This document shows positions 19,444 through 30,899 of a stretch of 64,000 bases of DNA, in pieces. Positions within the stretch are counted from its first letter, which is position 1, and every line of letters begins with the position of its first letter. The translations under genes and the position numbers were made by a program. Location of the stretch: assembly GCF_019393635.1 (NCBI RefSeq), contig NC_057864.1, positions 477,976,617 through 478,040,616 of the forward strand, given 5' to 3'. This stretch comes from Dromiciops gliroides. Its lineage: Eukaryota; Chordata; Mammalia; Microbiotheria; Microbiotheriidae. Under the pieces are notes generated by a model, which was not told the DNA's origin, did no database searches, and saw only the letters and a program-made list of their open reading frames with translations.

Positions 19444-22400
19444 CTGCGAGACAAAGGGCAGCGTCCTGAGCAGAGGTCTAATACTAATAGTGCAGACCAA
19501 CACAGGCCAACGGCTGCATTGCCTCAGCACCACGCCGGCCGCCCACGAGAACGGGCCCAGCGAGGCCAACGTCAGGGCATCGTCCGGGCCGCTGGGTTCT
19601 CTGCAGAGCCTTGAGGACTCTGAGTTTTCAACATTAGGCAAGCTCACAATCAGTCGCCTAAGCCGGGGCTTGCCACGCCTCTTATCTGCACAGCTCAGGG
19701 AGTCGGACACCCTGGGTGCTCTTTATGAGCAATCTCAAGGCTGGGAAAGGTGCCCCCTTTTCCCAGACAGGTTAAAGTGACTTGAGAATGGAGTGGTAGG
19801 GAGCTGGAGACTATAGCCCAAGTGACTTCTGGAAGAGTCCCTCAGACCCACTGCTCTCCAAGAGCAGAAATACTGCAATAAATATTGGTTGGTTGATGGG
19901 ACTGAGAGGAAATTATTAGTTGAGTTTAATGGCTGGTTGTTCTTCTTGAAGGTAGCAAGCAGTGAATGTTGCCAGGAGAAGAATGATGATCATAGCTAAT
20001 GGTAGAGAAGGGAGCCATGAGGTCCCTGGACCCATTCACATCTCTAACACAGACATGCCTGGAGTTCATGCTTTTCCCTAACACTCTCCATCTCCCATGT
20101 GATATTGGAACAGGGAGCAGCCTCCCCTGCCCAGCACCCCCTACACAGGGCCTCCCCTGAATGGGCCCCACCTGCACGGTACTGAAAGCAGCTCTGGCCA
20201 GGGGCTCATGTGCTGACTTGGATTTGATATAACAAAGCCCTCCTCCCAGTACCCAGAAGCCAGATGACTTTCAAGAGATGGAATCTGACTAGTTCCCAGG
20301 GGAGGGGGCAGGGAAAGGCTCTGCACCTGCCAGAGACCTGCCTTTCCAAACAATAAGAAATGCTGGAGGCCCCCAGGGTCACCCCCAATGATTTCAGACA
20401 GAGGATTACAGAAGACTCCACTGCCTCCCTGGACGTCTAAATACTCGTCCTGTGGGGGAAGCTGCTTTCTTTCTGTATTCTCCTCAGAAGATACCTGGTG
20501 CAGACCAAGAGGACCCAGGGGTCACCGTGGACAAGAAGCCAAAGAGCCAAAGTCAGCAGCACAACCCCGCCTGCTTAGGAGATGGGCTACCAAGCTGTGA
20601 GGCTGAGTCAATCCTTCTCCATCACCTTCACGACTCAGTTACTCTTAGTTCAAGCTGTGCTCAGGTCTGATCACCACACTTTCAAAGGGATGTGGAGAAG
20701 CAGAAAAGATAGCCTCTTAACAAAGAAAATAAGGGGATGGAGACAGGGTCCTGTGAGGACAAGTCCACAGCAGGGGGTTGCTCCACCCTGGAAAGAGAAA
20801 ACCAGAAAGGGCTGTTGTCTGTCAGGATATGTCACGGTGAGGATGGGACTCCAAGCATTTGTTCTCTGAAGCAGCAAAGGCCCAAATGGGTTTGGGGGAT
20901 TGGGAAGAATAACAGTGCAACAGGTAACAAAGACAGGGTGGTAAGTCCCAGAAATCCCCAGAAATCTGCAAAGCAAAAACCTGCTTGTCTGCACAGGCCC
21001 GAGATGTGGATGGGCCCAGCGACCTCATGGATCTCCACCATTAGCTATGATCATCATTCTTCTCCTGGCAACATTCACTGCTACCTTCAAGATGAACAAC
21101 CAGCCATTAAACTCAACTAATAATTTCCTCTCAGTCCTATAAATCAACCAATATTTATTAAGGCCCTACTATGTGCCAAGCACATGCTAGGGATACAGGT
21201 AAAGGGGGGCCAAAAGTCACAAAGGGGTCTGATGTTTTCATAACTTTTAGAAAATTACTTTTTATTTCCTATATATACTACATATGATGCTATGGTGGTA
21301 GTAGTAGTAGTAGTAGTAGGCTTCCGCCAGTTGCGGACGACCATGGATTTACATGCTATGGTATTGTAAATTAAAAAGAAAAAATAAAGGAGTTATTAAA
21401 TACTGTAACTCCTTTGTGACTTTGGCTCAGCCCTTTCCCAAGAATGATACAAACAATATCTATGTAGATATAACTACCTCTATTATCACTAGCCACATAA
21501 ATCTATGTAGACGGATGAACAAACAAAACAAGGAACTACCAGGTAGGTTGGATTGGAGGGAACCAGGAAAAGCTCTGCAGAGAAGGCAGTGCAAGAGCCG
21601 AACCTTAAAGGAAGAGGACACTAGGACAGGGAGGTCAGGAGGAATTGCTTCCAGCCTTCCAGGCATGGGGGAGGCCCAGCACAAAGGCAAAAAGATGGGA
21701 GGTGGGATGTCCCGTGTGAGGAACTGGAGGCTGGTTTGGCATATCAAACAGTGCAGGAGAGAAAACAATATCCAGCGAACTCAGAAAGCTGGGGTTGGGG
21801 CCAAGTTGTAACGGTCTATATTAGATCCTAGGGGTGAGAGGGAGTCATGGGAGACGTGGCGAGAGGAAAGAGGTGGATTATGTCCAGACGAAGAACCTCA
21901 GAAAGGAGGAGGAGGATAAAAAAGAAAGAAAAGTCTGTGGGTTTGAGGGAGAAATGACGTGTTTAGTTTTAGTCACGTCGAGTTTAAGCCATCTCAGAGA
22001 CTTCTGTCTAGTCTGAAGAGTCCAATGAGTAACTGGTGATCCGGGAGCTACCGGGCAGGGATGATGGTGAGGCCCCACAAGAGTCACAGAGGGCCTGACC
22101 TCCAGCCCTGCCTCACCCCCAAGCTCTGCCCAGGGCAGGCTAAGTACAGCCTGTGCTTCAAGGGTCATTTCTAAGGCTCCATCCCTAGGACTGGAACTTG
22201 AGCTCAAGGCACAAGCAACTGTGCCTCGGTGTGAGTCCCTGCTTTCTGAGAGGGGTGTCGCCACACCAAGAGTGTGAGAGTGACAGCTGGAATACCTAGC
22301 TTCACATCCTGGCTCAGCCGTGTGCTACCTGCATGTCCCTAGGCAAGTCACTTGCCCACTGTGGCCTCGGTTTCCTCATGTGTAAAGTGACTGAGTGAGA

Positions 22401-24648
22401 CTTGCTAGCCTCCAAGGTCCCTTCTGTTCTAAATGTAATGATCCTATTACCTTCTATCCATCAACTAAGCCCGTCTCCAGGCTTTCGTTTCTGCTGGGGA
22501 CAAGGAGACCTGTTACCTCAGTCACCCTCTGCACTTCCCTCGCCCTTGTCCCCTTCAGCCACAGGCTCCAAGTGTCGTCAGCTCCGTCTCCACCACACTG
22601 CGCACATCTCTCCCCTTCTCTCCACTCAGACTCACCAAGGCCAGACATCTCCCTTGCCCCCTCTTCCCCCTTCCCACCTGCCTTCTAATTAGGGTCCCCA
22701 CTTCCAGGCCCGCCCTTCTCCAATCCACCTAAAAAAACCTCCCCAAGGCACAGGATGGGCCTTGTCTTGCTACTGCCCCAAAGCAAAGTATCAACTAACT
22801 CCTCAGCCTGGCATCTGAGGCCCCCCACTTCCCTTCCCAGCCTCATTTCCCAGGATTCCACTTCATGCCAGCCGCACGACTCCTTAGACACATGGCTCCA
22901 TCTCCCCCCTCCGTGCTTTTGCTCAGGCTGTGCCCTCATGTCTAGCATGCATATGCTCCCTCCTCTCAGAATCCTTATTTCCCTCAACACTCAGCTCAGC
23001 CTTCTCCGTCAAGTCCTGACACGCTCCGAATGACATCATGCTTGCTTGTCTGTGTACATGGGTCACAGTGTCACAGGATGACAGCTCTGGAGCTGCCAGG
23101 ACCTTGGAGGCTATGGGCTATCAAGGACCAAGGTGGACAAGTGGCTGGAGGTGACTGACTTGTCCAAGGTCACTGAGGGTGAAAGTTATGGAGGTGAGAC
23201 TCAAACACAAGTTCTCTGAGTGGCACTAATAGAAGAAAATGTTCAGCCCCTGCATCCCCATCCCCAAGAACTGTGGCTCAAGCATGGGAGAAGCTTCACC
23301 TATGGGAGCTGAACTGACCCTAATAAATGTGAAGGCTGTGTTTATGGCTCAACTTTTCCAGAAGGAATCCTAAAGCTGTAACCTCTTAAACCACCCCGTG
23401 TTTATACCTTTTGTCTTCTGGGGGCAGCTAGGTGGCACAGTGGATAGAGTACCAGCCCTGAATTCAGGAGTACCTGAGTTCAAATCCGGCCTCAGACACA
23501 TAACACTTACTAGCTGTGTGACCCTGGGCAAGTCACTTAACCCCAACTGCCTCACTAAAAAAAAATAAAATAAAATAAAATAAAGACTATAACTTTTGTC
23601 TTCTGGTCTTCAACCTGGGTGTGCATTCTGTGAGTACCGAGACTGCCCAATAATGTCTGGGAAAACAACACTCCTCATCCTGATCCAGAACATAAGGAAT
23701 TGTCAGTCTCTGGGACTCTGTGTTAAATGAAAACCATCGGGGTGGACTGCCCTCCAAATCACCACATGAAATCAGGCATCTGCTGCTCCCTGGAAACCAC
23801 CTTCTTGGCTCCCTTCACAGTGGGTGTCCTCAGCAGACACTGTCTCCCACACTGTCCACAGCCTGTATTTACCCTTTGGAACACCAGCTTTGGGAACACA
23901 GGGGTGGCTTTGTTCTTGCCTGTCTGTCCCTAGCACCCAGCACACAGTAGGTGCTTTGTCCAGGCCTGCTATGCTAAGCAGAAGGTACAAGGCCATTCAT
24001 CACGCTGCCCACAAAGCACTGCTCAGGTCACTTTGGGGGAGCTGGGACTCCCCCAACATGGCAGCAGAACTGACCTCCAGCTCCTATTCCAGTCTTTCAC
24101 ATGCCAAAGCCAAGGGAAGAAGGTCACTCACATGGCCCAGGATCAATGCCGGCCTCAGTTTATCTGGGGGAGGTGTGTGTTGTTGACACCCCCCCCCAGG
24201 AAATACAGTCGGTAGTGTTTGAAAGAGTGGCAGACTTCCTGACCGCAACAAGTTCTCGGGGCCAGAGAGGACTGAGAACAAAGGCGCTTGGGAGGGAGGA
24301 CCCCAAGGCTCCAATCCCACTCTCACCACTTCCTGCCTGTGTGACCTGATCCTCAGTTTCTCCTCCTAGAAAATGGGGATTACTCTGGCACTGCTAACTC
24401 AGCTGATTGCTATGAGAATCAAGCCAAAGGATGTATGTAAATGTACTCAGTAAGACATGAAATCACCAGCATTGCACTGTTCTCTTAGCAGGAAGTATTA
24501 AATTCACGTATGCTAAGTCTAACCACTCAGTGTTCCTGAATGTTAATCATGTAGAGTTCAGAAACACTGATTTCTTTCAAAACAGCTCCTTTGAACTGCT
24601 GCTAGGCTTCAGCATTGACCTCAAAACACACACACACACACACACACA

Positions 24649-24693
<45 letters not shown>

Positions 24694-25139
24694 CCCCCCT
24701 CCCCCTCCCTCCTTCCCTCCCTCCCCTGTCTCTGTGTGTGTCTCTCTCAAGAACTCAGGATGTTGGCAAAAATCTCCTAACAATCATTTCTTGGTTGGCC
24801 CTGAGAGCCAAGGAAGGGACACTTCTTTACTTTAGGAAGCACCAAGGGACACCAACAAACACAAGGTCTTGCTGACAGCATCTCCCCCTCCCAAGAGATC
24901 CGTTAAAAACTCACCATGGCGAATCCAGACAACAAGGCGGAAGTCCGGCTGGAAGCTTTGAGCTTGGCCCTGCTCAGGTAGAGCTTCCTCCAAGAAAGGG
25001 CTTGAACTGAATGATGATTAGAAGTGACCAATTCCAGGTAGCTGCGACGAACCCAGTCCCGATAATCCATCCCTTTATTACCTGGTTCAGAGCAAGCAGA
25101 CGGGGAAGGGTCCACGGGGACATTGAGCTCTGCACTCAT
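18898..25139 (-). CDS. ORAI2: ORAI2, store-operated calcium channel subunit
   Basis: Plasma-membrane pore subunit of the CRAC channel, opened by STIM proteins when ER calcium falls. Two coding exons, 24915-25139 and 18898-19443, give 256 aa (human 254). Seen: the conserved N-terminal STIM-coupling helix ([20 protein letters not shown], residues about 44-63) and R65, the counterpart of ORAI1 R91. TM1 carries the selectivity glutamate E80 (VAMVE, ORAI1 E106). TM2 spans about 93-115, TM3 about 146-171 with E164 (ORAI1 E190), and TM4 about 199-223. The C-terminal coiled coil is [19 protein letters not shown]. The TM3-TM4 loop ([17 protein letters not shown]) differs from human, as expected. All pore residues are intact. 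Start chosen at MSAELNVP, which matches human. Confidence 0.98.
19877..20044 (+). repeat. inverted duplication, left arm
   Basis: 168 bp that matches the reverse complement of 21001-21159 with about nine substitutions and two small gaps (about 95% identity). It starts with AATAAATATTGGTTG and ends with CCCATTCACATCTC. Arms are separated by 956 bp. Confidence 0.92.
21001..21159 (-). repeat. inverted duplication, right arm
   Basis: 159 bp partner of 19877-20044 in opposite orientation. Just outside it the sequence continues into an L2/MIR-like repeat (TTATTAAGGCCCTACTATGTGCC) that the left arm lacks, so the right arm may be the source copy. Confidence 0.92.
21540..22060 (+). repeat. marsupial interspersed repeat, L2/MIR-like body
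   Basis: Contains the recurring phrases AGAAGGCAGTGCAAGAGC, GGCATGGGGGAGGCCCAGC and GTGAGGAACTGGAGGCTGG seen in a widespread marsupial repeat. A related copy lies at 51841-52400. Family name not certain. Confidence 0.5.
23420..23588 (+). repeat. marsupial tRNA-related SINE
   Basis: Full length with (AAAAT)n tail; target duplication CTTTTGTCTTCTG on both sides. Confidence 0.93.
24629..24725 (+). repeat. (CA)n(CT)n compound microsatellite
   Basis: About 12 CA units followed by about 20 CT units and a C/T-rich end, 190 bp downstream of the first ORAI2 coding exon donor. Confidence 0.95.
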
Positions 25140-25152
25140 GATGGAAGCAAGG
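24915..25152 (-). CDS. ORAI2: ORAI2 first coding exon
   Basis: Acceptor TTTTTTCCCCCTAAG, a 13 nt 5'UTR remnant, then ATG at 25139 and 75 codons ending SGFAM before donor GTGAGT. It encodes the cytosolic N-terminus and the start of TM1; the exon junction falls inside the pore helix, as in human. Confidence 0.95.
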
Positions 25153-26282
25153 CTTAGGGGGAAAAAATAAGAGAAAACCGATGTTCTGAGAGGAGCCCGT
25201 GAGAGTGGATGAAACAATGAAAACCAAGCACAGGGGTTTCCAAAATCATTCTGTATGGTACAGCAACTCTAGCTTGTAATTCTATGGTTCCCATCCCCTT
25301 GGTACATAAGTGATCTGATAAGTAAAGTTTACCACCAAAAAAAAAAAAAAAAAAAGAGAGAGAGAGCAAAGAAGCAACTCTTTCCTAATAGCAACTCAAA
25401 CTTACAGAGTTCTTTTAAGAGGCAGGCACCCCATTTTAGAGGTGAAGAAACTGAGAGGAGAGGTTAAGTGACTTGTCTCAAGGTTACTTGGCTAGTAGGA
25501 CGTGGCAGAGACTGGATTTGAACCCAAGACTTAGGACCCCCACTCCTGTGCCCTTTCTGTTACATCAAACTGCCCTACTGCTACTAGGTTTCATGTTAAG
25601 ACGGAGGAGGCAAGCCTAAATTTAGAACAGGCAAAAGATGAAGTTCAAACCTACCCAGTGAATTAAACCTTTCTGGCTCTCTTGGCAGAATCCTGACTTC
25701 AGATCTTGAACCTGCCTGATTAGAATACCTGTAGAGCTTCCAGAGACAGGTGTGAGTACAGAGATGGAATAGAAAGATTAGCTGAAAACTCCTTGAACTC
25801 TCCCCAAGGAAGAAGAAATCATTCTAGCATCTAAAACCTAAGCTAACATTTTGCACCTGTCTACATTTGAGACTTTCAAGTAACACCAACACCACCTGAT
25901 GCTTCCTAGCCAACCTTTAAAAATATCTCTCCAAATGTTCCTTAGATCTGAAGAATCAAGACTAGTCATCTTTAGTCCTTTTAAAATGTCTGGACCAACC
26001 ACCTCAAGGAAGCACCTGAGTCAGAAAACAATTATTTCCCAGGGGTATTTTGTTCTTTAACAGATTGTTTAAAAATTCTCCCAAGATATGTTGCAATGAA
26101 AACTTCTTTTTATCAACCTTATTTCACATATTTGGGGAAAAAAAAAGATTATCATCACCAATAACTAAAAGCCATAAGCAGGTCTTCACAGAAACAATGA
26201 ATAGTTTTTAGTTAGAGGAGTCATACATTGAGAAGAAATCTGGAATTGGAGACTGGAGACTGGGGCGGGGGTGGGTTGTTGT

Positions 26283-26690
26283 TATTCAGTCTTTTTTTTT
26301 TTTCCTAGTCATGTCTGATTCTCCATGACCCCATTTGGGGTTTTCTTGGCAAAGATATGGGAGTGGTTTGCCATTTTCTTCTCCAGCTCATTTTACAGGA
26401 AACTGAGGCAAACTGGGTTAAATGACTTGCCCAGGATCACAAAGCCAGTAAGAGTCTCAGGACAGAGGCAGCTAGGTGGCGTAGTGGATAAAGCACCGGC
26501 CCTGGACTAAGGAGGACCCAATCCAGCCTCTGACACTTGACACTTACTAGCTGTGTGACCCTGGGCAAGTCACTTAACCCTCCCTGCCCCCGAAAAAGAA
26601 AAAGGAAAAAAAAAAAAAGAAAGTCTCAGGACAAATTTGAACTCAGTCTTCCTGAGTCCAGTCCTTGCACTATCCACTTCGACACCTAGG
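26283..26690 (-). repeat. Mar1-type CORE-SINE, split by a younger SINE
   Basis: Carries GACCCCATTTGGGGTTTTC, GGAGTGGTTTGCCATTT and CTCATTTTACAGGAAACTGA. Interrupted at 26466-26620. Confidence 0.8.
26466..26620 (+). repeat. marsupial tRNA-related SINE nested in Mar1
   Basis: Target duplication AGTCTCAGGACA on both sides. A short internal deletion removes part of the B-box region. Confidence 0.92.
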
Positions 26691-26825
26691 TGAAGGGGCA
26701 CTAATTGTGAATTTGGTTTTGAAGTTTTGAACTAAATGATCCATGAGCTGATCCATGCAACTTTTGTGAAGTATAGCCTTAATCTTGTTAATCCAAAGGC
26801 AGATTTCAGGGAAAATGGGATTCTT

Positions 26826-26983
26826 CTTCTTCTTTTTTTTTTTTTTTGGTGAGGCAATTGGGGTTAAGTGACTTGCCCAGGGTCACACAGCTAGTAAGTG
26901 TCAAGTGTCTAAGGCTGGATTTGAACTCAGGTCCTCCTGACTCCAGGGCCGGTGCTCTAGCCACTGCGCCACCTAGCTGCCCG
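26826..26983 (-). repeat. marsupial tRNA-related SINE
   Basis: Reverse copy with poly(T) at left and CACCTAGCTGCCC at right. Lies about 200 bp from the plus-strand SINE at 26466. Confidence 0.92.
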
Positions 26984-27009
26984 AAACTGGAATTCTAAGG
27001 GTCAGGATA

Positions 27010-27212
27010 TGTATCCTTGTTCAGTTGTTTCATGTCTGACTGTGTGACCCCATTTGGGGTTTTCTTGGCAGAGATCCTGGAGTGGTTTTGTCATTTCCTT
27101 CTCCGGCTCATTTTACAGATAAGGAAACCAAGGGCCAGAGTCACACACCTATTAAATGTCTGAGAGTAAGTTTGAACTCAGGTCTTCCTAACTCCAGGCA
27201 GGTGCCACCAGG
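27010..27212 (-). repeat. Mar1-type CORE-SINE
   Basis: Same phrases as 26283-26690, ending TTTGAACTCAGGTCTTCC. Confidence 0.78.
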
Positions 27213-28496
27213 ATATGTATCCATATACCAAAAGAGACCAAGTCTATATGAAACAGCACTCATTCATCTGTGGAGTCGGCCTCAAGGTCACAGGCACCTT
27301 GTGCTTAGTTCATTTGGCACAAGATACTAACACATTGAGTCTATGTGAAAAGACTGCTTAGGGCTATTATAAACAAATCCATGAGAGTTTCTGGACCCCC
27401 GATGAGCCAAGGAGAGGCAGGGGAATCTTACAAGTGCCCGCAGCAGGAGCAAACAACAAAAGGGTTTCGAGTTTGGGTTTGGTTTTGGTTTGGTTTTTTT
27501 GCCTATAACTTGAAAAGCAAACATTTTTTCCCCTCTTAATCAACAAGTTGCAATTTTTAAAACTGCTTATCAGGAGACAATTGGTAGTTTCAGGAAGGAG
27601 GGAGCCAATCTTAACAGATCTTAATGGCTTACATAATTCTCAGCTAAAAATTTGGGCTCTTTTCAACTGGGTTTGAGGCGCTTCCCCCCTCCCAATCCAA
27701 GTTTAATCAATTACAGGTAACTGACACTCCCTGTGAAGCACTGGATACAAGCAATCTATATATTTCCTTGGGGAGGCTTCAGGGAAACTAACCCCCAGCT
27801 AACCATTGGTTAGCTCTAAATAATCTAGTAACTTCCTAATTAGGAAATGCCTGTTTCTTTTCTTCGGATTGCTCTCCCACCGAAATGTTGCGACTCTACC
27901 CCCATTTTATCATAGGGACGTTGAGGTGGGAGAAAAGTGCTAAGAGAGGAGTCCCTGTAAATCCCTTTCCTAGATCAATCTGCAGATTTGGAATAGGAAA
28001 AAGCGAAGCAGGGTGTCTGGTCAGATTAAACCGCTTCTGAGTGGGTGGTTTTGTGGGCTCTGATGGTCAAGAGACAGCAGATGGGATTAACAACAGAGCC
28101 TATACAGGCTGTCCCATCCCCCAGCCTACCCTTCACTTTTACACACCTATTTCCAGTGAAATAACAAGGACACACTATCGTTATTTCTCCCCAATTTCTG
28201 CTTCTGCCGGCTGTCCCCCTACAACCACACGACAAGGACAGGCCCCCATTCACTATGGCCAACCACGAAGTGTCTCCTGGGAGGGATCCAAGGGGGATTA
28301 CATTTGGGCAACTTGGAATCACGAACCTACCCCAGCAAGTAACAACACTACCTTACTGCAGCACCGTAAATCTATTAACATTAGCAGAACCGCAGTGGCA
28401 GGTTCCCCGGAGACACTCAACAGCCCGTGGGTGGACTTCGAGATAACCAGGGGTCTCCAGGAAAACTGCTTTCATGAACACACGCACACACACCCC

Positions 28497-28745
28497 TTTC
28501 TGAATGAGAACAGGCATACACACACACCCCACAGGCAAATCTCAAGGATCCATGATATGATGATGATATGACCCCCCCCCATACCCCTACCTCTCTGCAT
28601 GAGAACGGACATCCATGGACCACACATACGTACCCATACCCAGAGATCCTTTCCCCAGAAATGTATCCATGAGATGACTACACAAGCACACAGATGATGT
28701 TTCTCCGCGAGAACGTGCGTGCATGGACAGCTGAAGGCGTGTGCG
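28497..28745 (+). repeat. degenerate minisatellite, about 100 bp period
   Basis: Three diverged units share a start like TTTCTGnATGAGAACGGACATnCATGG at 28497, 28592 and 28700, each followed by CA-rich filler. The block merges into a pure CA microsatellite at 28770-28810. Confidence 0.6.
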
Positions 28746-28769
28746 CGCATACACACTATACACTCACAC

Positions 28770-28772
28770 TCA

Positions 28773-28811
<39 letters not shown>
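28770..28811 (+). repeat. (CA)n microsatellite
   Basis: About 18 CA units with CTCACT interruptions at the left end. Confidence 0.95.
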
Positions 28812-29221
28812 CCCAGCCCACGCCTCGATGCAGACCTCCACGTGGAGTCCCTGCCGGCCCCCAACCCCCCACACCAAGGTTCCCAGAGCAGGCTCTGCGC
28901 ACCGAACGCTCCGTGGCTGGTTGTCCAGGTGGGGGGTTCTGGCGGCAGCGGGTGTCCCCGGGACCCCACGATCCTCCCTATAGGGAGACTTTCCCCGCCC
29001 CGCCCAGGTCCCCCTCCTCCAGCCGGCCCTCTGGGGCTGGTCCTTATCACCCTTCAATGCTCCCATCACCCCGGAGTCCCCCCTTGTCTTGGGGAGGCTT
29101 CCCGGGGAGGAGGGGGTGATGCGCCGCGGCTCCGCGGGGGTTCCCCGGCCCCTCCCCCTTGTTCCCCTCCCGCGCAAGGCACGTGACAGCCCCCCCCCCG
29201 CCCCGCGCCCCCCATACTCAC

Positions 29222-29480
29222 CGAGCGGCCGCCCCGCCCTCGGCTCCGGCTCGCTGCAGGCTGCGGAGGCGGCGGCCGGGGCGCGGCTCTACTCTCCCTC
29301 CTCCCGCTCCCCGCCTCCACCTCCTCCACCCTTCTCTCCCTCCTGCTCCCGCCGCCTCCGCCGCCTCCTCCGCCTCCCCCGCCCCCCAACGCAGCCGCTA
29401 CCAGGGCAACGACGGCCGCGGTCACGTGGGGTGGCAGGCCGAGAGAGAAAAGGCGGTCACGTGGCGCCGGGGGCGGGGCC
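29222..29480 (-). other. ORAI2: probable ORAI2 non-coding exon 1
   Basis: A strong donor (CGGCCGCTCG then GTGAGT) reading on the minus strand inside the CpG island, about 4 kb upstream of the first coding exon. Human ORAI2 also begins with a non-coding exon in a CpG island. The start of transcription is not fixed; about 29460-29480 is a guess from the motif cluster. Confidence 0.6.
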
Positions 29481-29689
29481 GCAGCGACTGAGGGCAACGC
29501 TAGAAGGTGCAGAGCGATCTCTAGGGACGCCCGCGTGCGTGGGTGTACTTGAGTGGGATAACCACGGCCAGCATTTGTGTGTCGCTTTCTATGTCAACCA
29601 TTTATTGAGCCCTTACTGTGTGCCAGGCACTGACAAGCTTAGCAGAGATCTCCCTTGTTGGTCCCTGCTCGCCCACCCCCCTGCGTCCG

Positions 29690-29845
29690 CTCTGCCCTAG
29701 GGACTGCAGGAAGAGCACCAGAAGACCCGGGTTCGAATCCTTCTTTCGATGTTAACTACCAGTGGTACCTAGGCGCCTCGGTTTCCTCGCCTGTCAAATG
29801 AAGGGACTGGATTGGGGACCTCCCAGTTAAGCAGTCGATCCTCAG
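29690..29845 (+). repeat. MIR-like SINE
   Basis: B-box GGGTTCGAATCC and CTCGGTTTCCTCGCCTGT are kept with CpGs, as expected in unmethylated island DNA. Confidence 0.7.
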
Positions 29846-30654
29846 TGTCTCCACCAGGTTGCCCTCTGGGGCACCCTCCTGGGATCCACCCCTCTGGGAT
29901 CCCCACCCCCTCCCTATCTAGGTATTTTAGCCCGCCCCGGGGCTGATCATGCCCACCCCTAGCTCAGGAAGAGCAATCGACCAGCAAGGCTTTTTTTAGA
30001 CTGTCTCCTTCCCCCCCCCCCCCCCGCCTTCTCCCTTTCCCCACCTCCCCCCAGGACGCAGCAACTGCCTCCCACAACGGAGCTGAGCTCAAACCGCGGC
30101 CCGACCGGGACGTTCCGAGCTCACTTCGGAGGTCAATTCTTGGAAGGCGCGAGAAACCAAACCGCTCTGGGCTCCCGAGGTCCCCCGCAATGTGGCCTTG
30201 AACGCCGGCCCAGGGCCGGGCCCCCAGGGGCCACGCGTCCGCTCTTGTCCCCGGGGACGCGACCCGAAGGATTTCCGCCGAGGCCGAGGCCAGATAGACA
30301 AAGTACAATGTAGCGCTCCCGCCGGGTCTCGTGGTTGGTTTTGTAACTCGCTACTTAACTGGTTACTGTCTCAACTTCCTGCGCGGATCCTTCTTCAAGG
30401 ACCCGCTGGGCAGAGATAGGGACTGCCCCCAGTATCAGGGGAGATGGGGCGGGGGGAGGGCTCGATGTCCTGGGAAAACCAACACTCTCAATAGCCTGAA
30501 ATCACTTTCCTACCAAAACATGTTCTTCATCTTGCCTCATGCAGCCTCTTTCCACAGCTGGGGCCTGGTCGTTAAACGCTTCGAAAGCATTTACACGGAA
30601 CTGGTAACTGACAAAAATCTAGGCTTACAACAAGGAAGCCCGCTTTCACGAGCG

Positions 30655-30830
30655 GATCGAGTTGGGCCGCTAAGTTTAGACTCGCGTTCGAAAATGACTT
30701 CGGACGCTTGCTGGCTATGTGACCTTGGGCAAGTCACTGAGCCGCTTTTTTTATCTGTAAAACGGGGCTAGCAGCATTTACCTCGAAGGATTGTCAGGGT
30801 TAGGGCCCAGCACATACATAGCGAGTCGCC
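30655..30830 (+). repeat. MIR-like SINE with CpGs preserved
   Basis: Shows GTGACCTTGGGCAAGTCACT and a MIR-type end; several CpGs remain. Confidence 0.7.
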
Positions 30831-30899
30831 TAAACATGCTTTTGTTACAACTAGTGAAAGCCATATTGACCATATGTCTGTTACTGAAATGAGGATTTC

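Larger units (their letters stand above)
19444..24914. other. ORAI2 coding intron: contents
   Basis: Holds an inverted duplication (19877-20044 against 21001-21159), a marsupial L2/MIR-like long repeat in pieces at about 21139-22060, MIR-like fragments near 22280-22440 and 24310-24440, a SINE at 23420-23588 and a CA/CT microsatellite at 24629-24725. The interval 22450-23300 is C-rich, looks unique and has no supported exon. Confidence 0.7.
25153..29221. other. ORAI2 5' intron: contents
   Basis: Contains a MIR-like piece at about 25395-25570, a Mar1-type SINE at 26283-26690 split by a younger SINE, an opposite-strand SINE at 26826-26983 and another Mar1 copy at 27010-27212. A unique block follows at 27530-27870, and CA-rich degenerate tandem repeats at 28475-28810. 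No coding exon seen. Confidence 0.7.
28930..30330. promoter_or_regulatory. CpG island, ORAI2 promoter
   Basis: GC-rich with dense CpG, C-rich strand on plus. Three CACGTG E-boxes (29180, 29423, 29458) and an RFX-type X-box, GCTACCAGGGCAAC at 29397-29410, lie around the probable first exon. Two of the E-boxes read GTCACGTGG, a form bound by TFE/USF factors. Regulation is inferred from motifs. Confidence 0.75.

Noticed and set aside
28472-29700. Open frames of 135-203 aa in the ORAI2 CpG island and CA repeat
   Set aside because: They run through CA microsatellite and GC-rich island sequence, with frames open on both strands and no recognisable domain.
29690-29760. B-box GGGTTCGAATCC that might mark a tRNA gene
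   Set aside because: No cloverleaf or acceptor stem; the surrounding sequence fits a MIR-like SINE.
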